A DNA stretch of 64,000 nucleotides from Paenibacillus_AR mesotrionivorans (GTDB lineage: Bacteria > Bacillota > Bacilli > Paenibacillales > NBRC-103111): contig NZ_JBJURJ010000018.1 in NCBI RefSeq assembly GCF_046098205.1, positions 1-64,000 on the forward strand, in the 5' to 3' direction. A program made the position numbers and the translations under genes. The notes under the pieces were generated by a model, which was given only the letters and a program-made list of their open reading frames with translations, searched no databases and had not been told where the DNA came from. Shown piece after piece: positions 1 to 9,093 of this stretch; position 1 is the stretch's first letter; each line of letters begins with the position of its first letter.

Positions 1-72
1 AACCCGCTCGACTTGCATGTATTAGGCACGCCGCCAGCGTTCGTCCTGAGCCAGGATCAAACTCTCCATAAA
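1..72 (-). rRNA. 16S ribosomal RNA, 5' end only (runs off the window)
   Basis: Read on the minus strand, this stretch ends in the universal 16S start (GAGAGTTTGATCCTGGCTC) followed by the conserved GACGAACGCTGGCGGCGTGC and the start of the V1 region. Only about 70 nt are inside the window; the rest lies to the left. The mature 5' end is placed near 72 by analogy with Bacillus 16S, so it is good to a few bases. The operon reads leftward, away from oriC, like most rrn operons near the origin. Assignment is by sequence identity and is secure; the exact end is not. Confidence 0.95.
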
Positions 73-206
73 AGTGGCCCCGAAGGACCGTTATGTTAGA
101 GCTGATTGCTCAATTGTTCAAACGTTTGGCTTCATTGTTTTGCTGCTCGTTGTTCAGTTTTCAAGGAGCTCGTTTGTTTCTTCGTCGTTCTCTTCTTCAA
201 GAGGCG

Positions 207-337
207 ACTTTTTAAATATACCATATTCTCAACTCGATTGCAAGCTTTATTTTTTAATTTCTTTTTTTCTTTCGTTTCAAGCTTGCTCTCTCGAAGAGGC
301 GAGTATTAATATATCATGCTTCAAAGTCGGAAGTCAA
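207..337 (-). promoter_or_regulatory. Tandem sigma-A promoters P1 and P2 of the rRNA operon
   Basis: The 73-450 gap has no credible gene. On the minus strand P1 has -35 TTGACT (332-337) and -10 TATATT (308-313), spaced 18 nt. P2 has -35 TTGCAA (238-243) and -10 TATATT (215-220), spaced 17 nt. The transcribed leader between P2 and the 16S gene contains the segment CTCCTTGAAAACTGAACAA near 150-172, which resembles Bacillus rRNA leaders. Tandem promoters are typical of rrn operons in this group. Start points are inferred from spacing only. Confidence 0.75.
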
Positions 338-388
338 CCCTTTTCCGAAAATAATGTCGAAATTCTTCGAAAGCCTGTTCCAGCCTAC

Positions 389-423
389 AAAAAAGCCCCA
401 AACCGGATTGCCGGCTTGAGGCC
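389..423 (-). terminator. Rho-independent terminator of the HD-GYP gene
   Basis: On the minus strand a 12-bp stem (GCCTCAAGCCGG with CCGGTTTGGGGC, two G-T pairs) with a 4-nt loop is followed by TTTTTT. It lies just downstream of the HD-GYP stop codon and upstream of rRNA promoter P1, so it separates the two units. Confidence 0.85.
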
Positions 424-450
424 CTGATTATCTATGAATAGCTAACCCAT

Positions 451-1521
451 TCAGGAGATCTGCAGAATCTCCTGAATATAAAGCTCACGGTCCGAGGTGA
501 GGTTAACGATTCTTCCGTTCGTATTTACCCAGGGGCGGGTAGGCGCATTGGGATCCGTAAATACAATGGCTCCGACCTGCCCGTTGTTCAGCCGGACAAT
601 GGTGCCGTTGGTGAAGGAGGCGGTCTTTTGTATAAACAGCTTCACCAAAGCAGGATCCAGCTTGCCGAAGGATTCTCCCTGCAAAGCCTCCAGTGCCGCA
701 TAGGGAGACAGGCTTTGTTTATAATAACGGGGGCTTGTCATGGCATGGTAGGTGTCCGCAATGGCAATGATCTTGGCATACGGGTGGATTTTGTCCCGTT
801 TCATCGCCAGAGGATAGCCTGTCCCGTCTTCACGCTCATGATGCTGGATAGCGGACAGCTTGACCCCTTCATTAAGACCGGGCACATTCTTCAGCATCTG
901 ATAGCCTGCTACCGTATGGGCACGGACTTCTTCACGCTCCACATGCGTTAAGGCACCCTTCTTCTCCAGGATATTTTCATCCACCTTTGCATTCCCGATA
1001 TCATGCAGCAGCCCGCCCAGTGCGACGGGGATCCAGTCCTTCACCGGCATCTCCAGCCATTTGGCCATTTGGTAGGCGGTAAGGGCCGTCATGATACTGT
1101 TATGCAAGAGATAATCCCTAATATGAAACGGGGCCGGTGCAAACTTAAGTATATTGTAATGGTCCGATTGCTGCAGAAGCGCCTCCAGACGCTGCCGAAC
1201 CTCCAGGAGTGGCAGCGGGCCGCCGGACCGGAGTGTAAACATCACCTTGCGGAACAAAGCCAGCAGCTTATCATATTCAACAGACAGAGGAGAGGCCTGA
1301 GAGACCTTCTGCTCCGCTTCCTCGACTTTGCCCGCTTCCACCTCCACGGTTTCCCGCTTCCCGTCAATAGTGACGGCAGGAATCAAGAAGGCCTGCAGAA
1401 TATCAAGCTCGCGCTGGAGGATAACCGTTCCTTTATCAAAAAGCAGGCTCCCACGTCTGGTAAGCGCCGATTCGGTTAATCTATCGCCAATTTTCAACTG
1501 CGACAAGGGTATAATCGCCAT
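451..1521 (-). CDS. HD-GYP domain protein, probable cyclic-di-GMP phosphodiesterase
   Basis: 356 aa. The C-terminal two thirds carry an HD-GYP domain: LLHDIGN gives the HD metal ligands, then a conserved HHERxDGTGYP stretch and the ADTYHAMTSPRYY segment. The family hydrolyses c-di-GMP, usually to GMP. The catalytic residues look intact, so activity is likely. The N-terminal ~130 residues match no receiver or membrane domain I recognise, and I see no signal peptide, so it is probably cytosolic. The ATG at 1521 is chosen because GGAGG sits 7 nt upstream; a longer frame has no such site. It lies between the gyrA terminator and its own terminator, so it is probably monocistronic. The substrate is inferred from the family. 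Confidence 0.85.
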   Translation of the reverse strand: MAIIPLSQLKIGDRLTESALTRRGSLLFDKGTVILQRELDILQAFLIPAVTIDGKRETVEVEAGKVEEAEQKVSQASPLSVEYDKLLALFRKVMFTLRSGGPLPLLEVRQRLEALLQQSDHYNILKFAPAPFHIRDYLLHNSIMTALTAYQMAKWLEMPVKDWIPVALGGLLHDIGNAKVDENILEKKGALTHVEREEVRAHTVAGYQMLKNVPGLNEGVKLSAIQHHEREDGTGYPLAMKRDKIHPYAKIIAIADTYHAMTSPRYYKQSLSPYAALEALQGESFGKLDPALVKLFIQKTASFTNGTIVRLNNGQVGAIVFTDPNAPTRPWVNTNGRIVNLTSDRELYIQEILQIS

Positions 1522-1567
1522 GGTTATTCCTCCGTTCAGAGCAACAATACTTATCTGTAACATGTTC

Positions 1568-1596
1568 ATTGTAGGGGAAAATTGTGATGCCGTCTA
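1568..1596 (-). promoter_or_regulatory. Candidate sigma-A promoter for the HD-GYP gene
   Basis: On the minus strand TAGACG (1591-1596) and TACAAT (1568-1573) are 17 nt apart, placed between the gyrA terminator and the HD-GYP start. The -10 is one base from consensus; the -35 matches four of six. Confidence 0.5.
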
Positions 1597-1610
1597 TGAC
1601 GAAATAAAAC

Positions 1611-1637
1611 AAAAAAAGCGGGGGCTCCCCCCCGCTC
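1611..1637 (-). terminator. Rho-independent terminator of gyrA
   Basis: On the minus strand AGCGGGGG and CCCCCGCT form an 8-bp GC-rich stem followed by seven T residues, about 10 nt past the gyrA stop. Confidence 0.9.
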
Positions 1638-1647
1638 TTAAATAGCT

Positions 1648-4137
1648 TTATTCTCCGGCTTCTTCCTGTTCGTCCGCTTCCATATCGGATTCTGCATCGG
1701 AATCCGGATCATTTTCGTTCTTCTGGACCCGGGTCACCGTGGAAACCTCATCATCATCCTTGATGTTGATCAGGCGTACGCCTTGGGTGTTCCGGCCCAT
1801 TTCGGAAATGCCGTCAATGCTCATCCGGATAATGGTGCCCTGTGAAGTGATGATCATCAGGTCCTCGTCCGCCTCAACCACCTTCAGGCCGACAACCGGG
1901 CCGTTTTTGGCAGTGATGTTCAGCGTTTTGATCCCCTTGCCGCCGCGGGTTTGAATACGGTAGTCCTCAACAGGTGTCCGTTTGCCATAACCCTTGGAGG
2001 TTACGATCAGTACGCTGCTGGACGGGTCGATAATATCCATATCGATAACCACATCCCCTTCAGACAGCTGGATGCCCTTCACCCCTGTAGCGGAGCGTCC
2101 CATCGGCCGCACATCCCCCTCCGGGAAGCGGATGGACATGCCGTCCTTGGTACCCATGACAATTTCCTTGTTGCCGTCAGTCAGACGGACACCGATCAGT
2201 TTGTCATCCTCCCGCAGGCCAATGGCAATCAGCCCGACCTTGCGGATATTGGAATAATCCTCAAGAGGGGTCTTCTTCACAATGCCCAGCTCGGTGGCAA
2301 AGAAGAGATTCTGCGCCGCGTTGAAATCCTCTACCGGAATAACGGCGCTGATTTTTTCACCCTGCTCGATTTGGATAAGGTTAATAATCGGTGTTCCCCG
2401 GGCAGTCCGGCTCAGGTCCGGAATTTCATAGGCCTTCAGACGGTAAGCCTTGCCCTTATCGGTGAAGAACATCAAGTAGTGATGAGTATTACTCACGAAC
2501 AAGTGTTCCACGAAGTCGGATTCCTTGGTGTCCATACCGATTACACCCTTACCGCCGCGCTTCTGGGCCTTGTAGGTATGAACCGGAAGACGTTTGATAT
2601 ACCCGGTGTGGGAGATGGTGATGATTACATCCTCCTGGGGAATCAGATCCTCATCCAGGATGCTCTCTTCACCGATGGTAATCTCCGAACGCCGTTCATC
2701 CGCATACTTGTCGCGGATTTCCTTCAGCTCCTCGCTGATGATGGCCAGAATCAGCTGCTCATCGGCAAGAATAGCCTTATACTCGGCGATTTTCTTCATC
2801 AGCTCCTGATATTCCTCTTCGATCTTCTCGCGTTCCAGACCGGTCAGGCGCTGCAGACGCATATCGAGAATAGCCTGGGCCTGCTCGACACTAAGCCCGA
2901 ATTGCTCCATCAGGCCGCTGCGGGCTTCCTCCGTTGTCCGGGAACCGCGGATCAGGGCAATTACCCGGTCCAGATGATCCAAGGCAATGCGCAAACCCTC
3001 CAGGATATGGGCCCGGGCCTCCGCCTTGCGCAGCTCATACTCCGTTCTGCGGCGGATAACCAATTTTTGGTGCTCCAGATAATGATACAGTGTTTCTTTC
3101 AAGCTCAAAATCTGCGGCTGGTTGTTTACCAGAGCCAGCATATTGATACCGAAGTTGGATTGCATGGCGGTATGCTTATACAGGTTATTCAGCACCACAT
3201 TGGGATTTACATCCCGGCGCAGCTCAATCACCATCCGCATGCCGTTGCGGTCGGATTCGTCCCGCAGGTCCGTAATCCCGTCGATCCGCTTTTCCCGGAC
3301 GAGCTCGGCGATGTTCTGCACCAACCGGGCTTTGTTGACTTGGTACGGCAGCTCGTACACGATGATGCGCGCTTTGCCGTTATGATCCTCGATATTAACC
3401 TTGGCCCGCATAGTGACGGAGCCGCGGCCTGTGTTATAAGCAGAGCGGATGCCCTCGCGGCCGATAATGTAACCACCGGTGGGGAAGTCCGGACCCTTGA
3501 TAAAGGTCATCAAATCCATGGAGGTGGCATCCGGGAATTCAATCAGATGCTGAAGCCCGTCAATCACTTCGCCCAGATTATGCGGCGGAATATTGGTTGC
3601 CATCCCTACGGCAATCCCGGACACCCCGTTAACCAGAAGGTTGGGGAAACGGGAGGGCAGCACCACAGGCTCGTGCTCTTCACCATCATAGTTAGGTTGG
3701 AAATCAATGGTTTCTTTATTAAGATCGCGTAAAAGCTCCATGGCGATTTTGGACAGACGCGCTTCTGTGTACCGCATCGCAGCAGCCGCATCTCCATCGA
3801 TAGAGCCAAAGTTGCCGTGGCCATCCACCAGCATATACCGCATGGAGAAATCCTGGGCCATCCGCACCATGGTTTCGTAGACAGCCGAATCGCCATGGGG
3901 ATGGTATTTACCTATAACTTCGCCGACGATCCGCGCCGATTTTTTATGGGGCTTGTCAGGCGACATGCCCAGCTCGGACATGGCGTACAGAATTCTCCGG
4001 TGCACCGGCTTAAGTCCGTCCCGGACATCCGGCAGCGCCCGGCTGACGATAATGCTCATGGCATAGTCCATGAACGATTCCTTCATCTCCGAGCCAATAT
4101 CCCGTTCCTTGATTTCCGATCTGATTTCTTCAGCCAT
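1648..4137 (-). CDS. gyrA: DNA gyrase subunit A
   Basis: 829 aa, the usual GyrA size. It is the DNA-cleaving subunit of gyrase, which with GyrB introduces negative supercoils using ATP. The quinolone-determining segment reads KYHPHGDSAVYETMVRMAQ, with the usual Ser and Glu present, so no classic resistance change is seen. The active-site tyrosine is in AAMRYTEARLS. A GyrA box reads QKRGGKG, supporting true gyrase rather than topoisomerase IV ParC. The C-terminal tail is acidic. The start (MAEEIRSEI) is chosen because AGGGGG lies 6 nt upstream. It has its own promoter after gyrB and a strong terminator. Confidence 0.98.
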   Translation of the reverse strand: MAEEIRSEIKERDIGSEMKESFMDYAMSIIVSRALPDVRDGLKPVHRRILYAMSELGMSPDKPHKKSARIVGEVIGKYHPHGDSAVYETMVRMAQDFSMRYMLVDGHGNFGSIDGDAAAAMRYTEARLSKIAMELLRDLNKETIDFQPNYDGEEHEPVVLPSRFPNLLVNGVSGIAVGMATNIPPHNLGEVIDGLQHLIEFPDATSMDLMTFIKGPDFPTGGYIIGREGIRSAYNTGRGSVTMRAKVNIEDHNGKARIIVYELPYQVNKARLVQNIAELVREKRIDGITDLRDESDRNGMRMVIELRRDVNPNVVLNNLYKHTAMQSNFGINMLALVNNQPQILSLKETLYHYLEHQKLVIRRRTEYELRKAEARAHILEGLRIALDHLDRVIALIRGSRTTEEARSGLMEQFGLSVEQAQAILDMRLQRLTGLEREKIEEEYQELMKKIAEYKAILADEQLILAIISEELKEIRDKYADERRSEITIGEESILDEDLIPQEDVIITISHTGYIKRLPVHTYKAQKRGGKGVIGMDTKESDFVEHLFVSNTHHYLMFFTDKGKAYRLKAYEIPDLSRTARGTPIINLIQIEQGEKISAVIPVEDFNAAQNLFFATELGIVKKTPLEDYSNIRKVGLIAIGLREDDKLIGVRLTDGNKEIVMGTKDGMSIRFPEGDVRPMGRSATGVKGIQLSEGDVVIDMDIIDPSSSVLIVTSKGYGKRTPVEDYRIQTRGGKGIKTLNITAKNGPVVGLKVVEADEDLMIITSQGTIIRMSIDGISEMGRNTQGVRLINIKDDDEVSTVTRVQKNENDPDSDAESDMEADEQEEAGE

Positions 4138-4252
4138 TATGAACCCCCTACGCATTATGGGAACCGCACATGCGGCAGTTCACCATTGGTTCGCCGGTTG
4201 GGCGGGGAAAAATAACATTTTCCTATAACCAGACGATTTTGCATCAAATTCT

Positions 4253-4303
4253 ATTATATTACGAATAGGACCGGCTGCAAACGGTTCTGTTTGTCCGGTC
4301 CTA
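4253..4303 (-). promoter_or_regulatory. gyrA promoter lying in an inverted repeat
   Basis: On the minus strand TTGCAG (4275-4280) and a perfect TATAAT (4253-4258) are 16 nt apart. The -35 lies in the 20-nt loop of a 9-bp perfect inverted repeat, TAGGACCGG/CCGGTCCTA (4266-4274 and 4295-4303). The repeat has no following T-run, so it is a poor terminator for gyrB and could instead be an operator or a supercoil-sensitive structure. The regulatory role is inference. Confidence 0.65.
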
Positions 4304-4330
4304 CGGATAATCCGATCCATGCAGACAGGA

Positions 4331-6247
4331 TTAAATATCCAGGTTCTTCACATATTTGGCATGCTCTTGGATGAAATCCCGGCGCGGCTCCACATTGTCC
4401 CCCATCAGGGTATCAAAAATCAGATCCGCTTCAATCGCATCCTGAATGCTCACCTGCAAAAGAGTACGGGCTTCCGGGTCCATAGTGGTTTCCCACAGCT
4501 GGCCCGGGTTCATCTCGCCCAAACCCTTGTAGCGCTGGATATTCACTTTGGAGCCCTCGCCGAATTCCTGCATGATCTTATCCCGTTGGGCTTCGTTGTA
4601 GGCGTAGCGCACCACCTTGTTGCGCTCCAGCTTGTACAACGGCGGCTGTGCAATATACACATAACCGCTTTCGATCAGCTGCCGCATGTAGCGGAAGAAG
4701 AAGGTCAGGAGCAGGGTCCGGATATGAGCGCCGTCCACGTCGGCATCCGTCATAATAATCAGCTTATGGTAACGAGCCTTGGAAATATCGAAGTCCTCGC
4801 TGATTCCCGTACCCATGGCCGTAATGATAGCCCGGATTTCCGCGTTGGACAGAATTCTGTCCAGCCGTGCCTTTTCTACGTTCAGGATCTTGCCCCGCAG
4901 AGGAAGGATAGCTTGGAAGTGGCGGTCCCGGCCGGACTTAGCGGAGCCGCCGGCGGAGTCACCTTCCACGATGTACAGCTCGCTGATGGAGGCATCCCGG
5001 GAGGAGCAGTCCGCCAGCTTGCCCGGCAGGGAGCTGACCTCAAGAGCTCCCTTGCGCCGGGTAAGCTCCCGCGCCTTGCGGGCGGCTTCCCGTGCGCGGG
5101 CAGCCTGGATGCCCTTCTCCAAAATCCGTCTCGCAACAGCCGGATGCTCATCCATAAATTCCTGAAGCTTCTCGGCGAACATGGATTCCACAATGCCTCT
5201 GGCTTCACTGTTGCCGAGTTTGGTCTTGGTCTGGCCTTCAAACTGGGGCTCGGGAATCTTGACGGAAATAATCGCCGTCAGCCCTTCCCGCACATCATCC
5301 CCGCTGAGGTTCTGATCATTGTCCTTAATAGCCCCGGACTTGCGGGCATAATCATTCAGCACCCGGGTGAGAGCCGACTTAAAGCCCGATTCATGGGTTC
5401 CGCCCTCATGGGTATGAATGTTATTGGCAAAGGAATAGATATTCTCGGAATACCCCTCATTGTACTGGAGGGCAATTTCCGCCTGAATGCTGTCCTTGGT
5501 GCCCTCCACATAAATCACTTCATGGATGGCTTCCTTCTTGCTGTTCAGAAACTCCACAAATTGGGCGATACCGCCCTCGTAGTGGAAGCTGTTCTGGACG
5601 CCGGTGCGCTCATCAGTCAGGGAAATATGGATGCCCTTGTTCAGGAACGCCAGCTCCCGGATCCGGGATTGCAGGATATCGTATTCGTATTCAGTGGTTT
5701 CGGTAAAAATCTCCACATCCGGCTTGAAAGTAATGGTGGTGCCGGATTCTTCCTCGTTATCCAGCTCATCGATCACCTTCAGGTCATATTGGGGTGTGCC
5801 GCGTTTAAATTCCTGGCGGTACACCTTGCCCTTGAGCTTAACGGTAGCCGTCAAGTGCTCGGACAGGGCGTTAACAACCGAAACACCTACACCGTGGAGA
5901 CCGCCGGATACTTTATAGCCTTCGCCGCCGAACTTGCCGCCGGCGTGCAGCACGGTAAGCACCACCTCAAGAGCGGGACGTTTGGTTTTTTTCTCTTCAC
6001 CGACGGGAATGCCACGGCCGTTATCGATGACCGTTATGCTGTTGTCCTGATGGATAATGACATCGATTTTGTCACAATAACCGGCCAGGGCCTCGTCAAT
6101 GCTGTTGTCGACGACTTCCCATACCAGGTGATGCAGGCCGCGGGAGCTGGTGGAGCCGATATACATACCGGGCCGCTTGCGCACCGCTTCAAGGCCTTCC
6201 AGCACCTGAATCTGGTTCTCGTCGTACGTATTGGGGTTGACGGACAT
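4331..6247 (-). CDS. gyrB: DNA gyrase subunit B
   Basis: 638 aa. It is the ATPase subunit of gyrase. The GHKL ATPase part starts with GLEAVRKRPGMYIG and has NSIDEALAG and GGLHGVGVSVVN; the TOPRIM part has EGDSAGGSAKSGRDR, PLRGKILNVEKA and the metal-binding MTDADVDGAHIRTLL. The C-terminus ends with the conserved QRYKGLGEMNPGQLWETTM and RRDFI. The start MSVNPNTYDE has an AAAGGT site 5 nt upstream. It follows remB by 34 nt in the dnaA-gyrB cluster. Confidence 0.98.
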   Translation of the reverse strand: MSVNPNTYDENQIQVLEGLEAVRKRPGMYIGSTSSRGLHHLVWEVVDNSIDEALAGYCDKIDVIIHQDNSITVIDNGRGIPVGEEKKTKRPALEVVLTVLHAGGKFGGEGYKVSGGLHGVGVSVVNALSEHLTATVKLKGKVYRQEFKRGTPQYDLKVIDELDNEEESGTTITFKPDVEIFTETTEYEYDILQSRIRELAFLNKGIHISLTDERTGVQNSFHYEGGIAQFVEFLNSKKEAIHEVIYVEGTKDSIQAEIALQYNEGYSENIYSFANNIHTHEGGTHESGFKSALTRVLNDYARKSGAIKDNDQNLSGDDVREGLTAIISVKIPEPQFEGQTKTKLGNSEARGIVESMFAEKLQEFMDEHPAVARRILEKGIQAARAREAARKARELTRRKGALEVSSLPGKLADCSSRDASISELYIVEGDSAGGSAKSGRDRHFQAILPLRGKILNVEKARLDRILSNAEIRAIITAMGTGISEDFDISKARYHKLIIMTDADVDGAHIRTLLLTFFFRYMRQLIESGYVYIAQPPLYKLERNKVVRYAYNEAQRDKIMQEFGEGSKVNIQRYKGLGEMNPGQLWETTMDPEARTLLQVSIQDAIEADLIFDTLMGDNVEPRRDFIQEHAKYVKNLDI

Positions 6248-6281
6248 GGACCTTTCACCTACTTTTCATGTTTCAATTCTT

Positions 6282-6533
6282 TTATCCGTTCACGTATAAG
6301 TGATGCGCGCGCTTTTTGAGAGTGGCGGAGGAAATGGGGGAGTAATACACCTTGTCCAGGGTTACGACCAGCGACTTGCATTCCTCTTCGCCGATATACT
6401 CCACCCTTGCTTCTTCTCCGGCGCGGGAGGTAAACTGCTTCGTCACCTTGGACGTTTTCTCGATGGACAAATCGAATATGCCGACCAGCTCCGACGTGCG
6501 GATAATCTTCTCACCGCCCAAATGGATAAACAA
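6282..6533 (-). CDS. remB: Extracellular matrix regulatory protein RemB (DUF370)
   Basis: 83 aa with a TTG start. RemB/YaaB belongs to the DUF370 family; in Bacillus subtilis its relatives RemA/RemB act on biofilm matrix genes as DNA-binding regulators. Recognition comes from FIHLGGEK at the N-terminus, VGIFDL, and KVYYSPISSATLKKRA at the end. I choose the TTG at 6533 because GGAGG lies 8 nt upstream and the protein then begins (M)FIHLGG like its family; an in-frame ATG at 6563 lacks a good site and adds ten unconserved residues. Position between recF and gyrB matches yaaB. Its role in this organism is inferred. Confidence 0.85.
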   Translation of the reverse strand: MFIHLGGEKIIRTSELVGIFDLSIEKTSKVTKQFTSRAGEEARVEYIGEEECKSLVVTLDKVYYSPISSATLKKRAHHLYVNG

Positions 6534-6574
6534 TGGTTCTTCCTCCCGTTCACCGATTTTCACCGCAATGCCCG

Positions 6575-7699
6575 CTATTGCTGCTCTGTGACAATGGAAC
6601 CCTCCCGAACCTGAAATACGGCCAGATCGGGGATTTTGGATAGATCCACACTCTCCATGCCGGTGGTCGTAATAAAGGTTTGCACCTTATTCTGGATGGT
6701 CTCGATGAGCTGCGTCTGCCGGTTCTGGTCCAGCTCCGAGAGCACATCATCCAAAAGCAGAAGGGGATATTCGCCGACTTCCTCGTTAATGAGCTCCAGC
6801 TCCGCCAGCTTCACCGATAAGGCGGTGGTCCGCTGTTGCCCCTGGGAACCGAAGGTCTGCACTTCCTTGCCATTGATAAAAAAAAGCAGATCGTCCCTGT
6901 GGGGGCCCACCAGAGTCGTTCCTCTGCGGAGTTCCTGATCCTTTACCTCAGATAACTTTATCATAAATTGCCTAAATAGGATAGTTTCATCTTCGCCTGC
7001 GGTCTCGCCGAAGCTAGGTTTGTACTCGATCTTCAAGGCTTCCTTGTCGGCAGTGATGCCCGAATGGATCGTTCTGGCCCAACGCTCAAGCTTCTCTATA
7101 AAGCTTTGACGTTTTTTCATAATCTTAGTACCAAAGGTTGCCAATTGTTCATTCCAAACCTGCAGCATCTCCGTTTTGGCGCCTCCACCCGGCCCCCCGT
7201 GCTGCTTCAGATAGTGGTTGCGCTGCTGGAGAATCTTCTGGTACTGGGTAATGTCGTAGAGATAGCCGGGATGGACCTGGCCGATTTCCATATCCAGAAA
7301 CCGGCGGCGGATCCCCGGCGCACCCTTCACAATCTCCAGATCCTCCGGCGCAAACATCACCACATTCAGCGCTCCGACAAAGCCGCTCAGCTTCTTTTGT
7401 TCCAACCCGTTTATCCGCGCCTTCTTGCCCTGGGCGGAAATCTGCAGCTGCAGCTTGCAGGGGCCGTACTTTTTGTCCACTTCCCCATAAATCACCGTTT
7501 CCGGCCTGTCCCAGGCGATAAGCTCCTTGTCCTGGTAGGTACGGTGGGATTTGGTCAAGGCCAGCACAAAAATAGATTCCAGCAGATTGGTTTTACCCTG
7601 GGCGTTGGGGCCGATGAACACATTCACGGCCTTGTCGGTACTCAGTTCGATGCTCCCGTAATTGCGGTAATGCTGGAGAGCCAGCTTCCGGAGAAACAT
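6575..7699 (-). CDS. recF: DNA replication and repair protein RecF
   Basis: 374 aa. RecF is an SMC-like ATPase that helps load RecA at gapped DNA and stalled forks. Visible motifs are Walker A GPNAQGKTN near residues 30-38, an ABC-type signature GSQGQQRTTALSVKLAE near 300, and Walker B LLLLDDVLSELD near 325. The start is fixed by coupling: its ATG shares the A of the upstream yaaA TGA stop (TGATG). It follows yaaA and precedes remB by 41 nt. Confidence 0.97.
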   Translation of the reverse strand: MFLRKLALQHYRNYGSIELSTDKAVNVFIGPNAQGKTNLLESIFVLALTKSHRTYQDKELIAWDRPETVIYGEVDKKYGPCKLQLQISAQGKKARINGLEQKKLSGFVGALNVVMFAPEDLEIVKGAPGIRRRFLDMEIGQVHPGYLYDITQYQKILQQRNHYLKQHGGPGGGAKTEMLQVWNEQLATFGTKIMKKRQSFIEKLERWARTIHSGITADKEALKIEYKPSFGETAGEDETILFRQFMIKLSEVKDQELRRGTTLVGPHRDDLLFFINGKEVQTFGSQGQQRTTALSVKLAELELINEEVGEYPLLLLDDVLSELDQNRQTQLIETIQNKVQTFITTTGMESVDLSKIPDLAVFQVREGSIVTEQQ

Positions 7700-7920
7700 C
7701 AGCCCTGCTCCGCGGCCAGAAGAAAGGCGCCTGCACCGGCAACCTCAACCCGGTCTCCCGGATAAAGCTTCCGCCCCCGTCGGTTGTCCGGCTCACCGTT
7801 TATCTTGATGGCGGCTTCCGCCAGGAATGCCTTGGCTTGCCCGCCGGAGCCGATCAGGTCGGTAATCTTCAAGAATTGGGCCAGGGTAATGTACTCTCCG
7901 TGAATGGAAATGGTGGTCAT
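7699..7920 (-). CDS. yaaA: S4-domain RNA-binding protein YaaA
   Basis: 73 aa, essentially one S4 domain. The segment LIGSGGQAKAFLAEAAIKIN followed by RRGRKLYPGDRVEV is the S4 RNA-binding fold seen in YaaA/RlbA, a protein linked to large-subunit ribosome assembly in Bacillus. It is always found between dnaN and recF in this group, as here, and is translationally coupled to recF by a one-base overlap. Function is by family. Confidence 0.92.
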   Translation of the reverse strand: MTTISIHGEYITLAQFLKITDLIGSGGQAKAFLAEAAIKINGEPDNRRGRKLYPGDRVEVAGAGAFLLAAEQG

Positions 7921-7950
7921 ATCCGTTTTCTCCTTCGGCCTGAACGTGGC

Positions 7951-9093
7951 TTAATTGGTGGTCCGGTACGGCAGAATCAGCTGGAGAATAGGTGTTCCGT
8001 CTTCTGGCTGGATAATGATGGGGCTCATAGAGCCGGTAAAGCCGATCCGCACCTTGTCGCTGTCCACCACTTTTAGGGCATCCAGCATATATTTGGAGTT
8101 AAATGAAATCTTAAGCAATTCACCTTCCAGCCCGGAAACTACCAGAGTCTCCGTAACCTTGCCCAATTCCGTCGAGCTGGAGCTGACCTCAATGGTCTCA
8201 TGGTCGATCATCGCCATCCGGACAATATTGCTGCGCTCTTCCCGGGACAACAGATACGCCCGGTCAATGGCATCCATCAGCTCGCGGGTGCGTACCACCA
8301 TTTGGGTTTGGAAGGATTTCGGGATCAGCTTGCTGGTATCCGGATACGTACCCTCCAGAATCCGGGAATAGAACAGGATCCGCTCCATCCGGAACAGCAC
8401 CTGGTTGTCGGATACAACCATATCTACCAGGGTATTGCCGTCGGGAAGGATTTTGCTCAGTTCGTTCAAGGTACGCCCGGAAATAACCACATTGCTGAAC
8501 TGGGCGTTTTCGTCGGCTTCCATAGGCGTATGCCGCTGGGCCAGCCGGTGACGGTCACAGCCGATGAGCTTCAGGGTATCGTTGTTCAGGATCCACTGCA
8601 CGCCGGTAAGAACGGGTGTTGCCTCTGTGGCGGAAACGGCAAAAGCCGTTTGGCGGATCATGGTTTTCAAGAGATCGCTGGCTACGGTGACGGTTTTGTC
8701 CTCTTCAATCTCAGGCAGCAGCGGATATTCCTCCGGATCCAGACCTACCATCTGGATTTCAGAGGAGCCGGCACGAATAACGGTCTGGAACTGCTGGGAG
8801 ACCTCGATTTCGATGTGGTCGGAAGGCAGCTTGCGTATCATTTCCATGAAGAACTTGGCCGGAAGCACAACACTGCCTTTTTGGGTTAAGCGGATAATCT
8901 CCTTGCCTTCCTGCTCCATGGGAATAAAGGATTGGATGGAAATATCCGTATCGCTGGCAGTCAGGGTCAAGCCGGAAAAGGACGCATCAAGCTTAATCCC
9001 GCTCAAAATGGGAAGGGTGGTCCGGCTGGATATGGCTTTAGCCACATGCTGGATGGATTCGTTCAAGAAATCTTTATTAACGGTTAATTTCAT
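7951..9093 (-). CDS. dnaN: DNA polymerase III sliding clamp (beta subunit)
   Basis: 380 aa, the normal clamp length. DnaN dimerises into a ring that tethers the replicative polymerase and repair factors to DNA. The N-terminus MKLTVNKDFLNESIQHVAKA followed by SSRTTLPILSG is conserved, and the C-terminus ends PIIIQPEDG then ILQLILPYR, typical of the third clamp domain. Two consecutive ATGs are possible; the second (9093) is preferred because GGAG is 8 nt upstream and the family starts MKxT. It is separated from dnaA by the left part of oriC. Confidence 0.97.
   Translation of the reverse strand: MKLTVNKDFLNESIQHVAKAISSRTTLPILSGIKLDASFSGLTLTASDTDISIQSFIPMEQEGKEIIRLTQKGSVVLPAKFFMEMIRKLPSDHIEIEVSQQFQTVIRAGSSEIQMVGLDPEEYPLLPEIEEDKTVTVASDLLKTMIRQTAFAVSATEATPVLTGVQWILNNDTLKLIGCDRHRLAQRHTPMEADENAQFSNVVISGRTLNELSKILPDGNTLVDMVVSDNQVLFRMERILFYSRILEGTYPDTSKLIPKSFQTQMVVRTRELMDAIDRAYLLSREERSNIVRMAMIDHETIEVSSSSTELGKVTETLVVSGLEGELLKISFNSKYMLDALKVVDSDKVRIGFTGSMSPIIIQPEDGTPILQLILPYRTTN

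Noticed and set aside
74..427. Open frame of 117 codons upstream of the 16S rRNA gene
   Set aside because: It lies over the rRNA promoters and leader on the opposite strand, has no family resemblance and skewed composition.
1951..3732. Long open frame of 593 codons opposite gyrA
   Set aside because: A shadow of the gyrA codon pattern on the other strand; no ribosome binding site or recognisable domain.
4319..6319. Open frame of 666 codons opposite gyrB
   Set aside because: It mirrors gyrB exactly and has no domain; antisense shadow.
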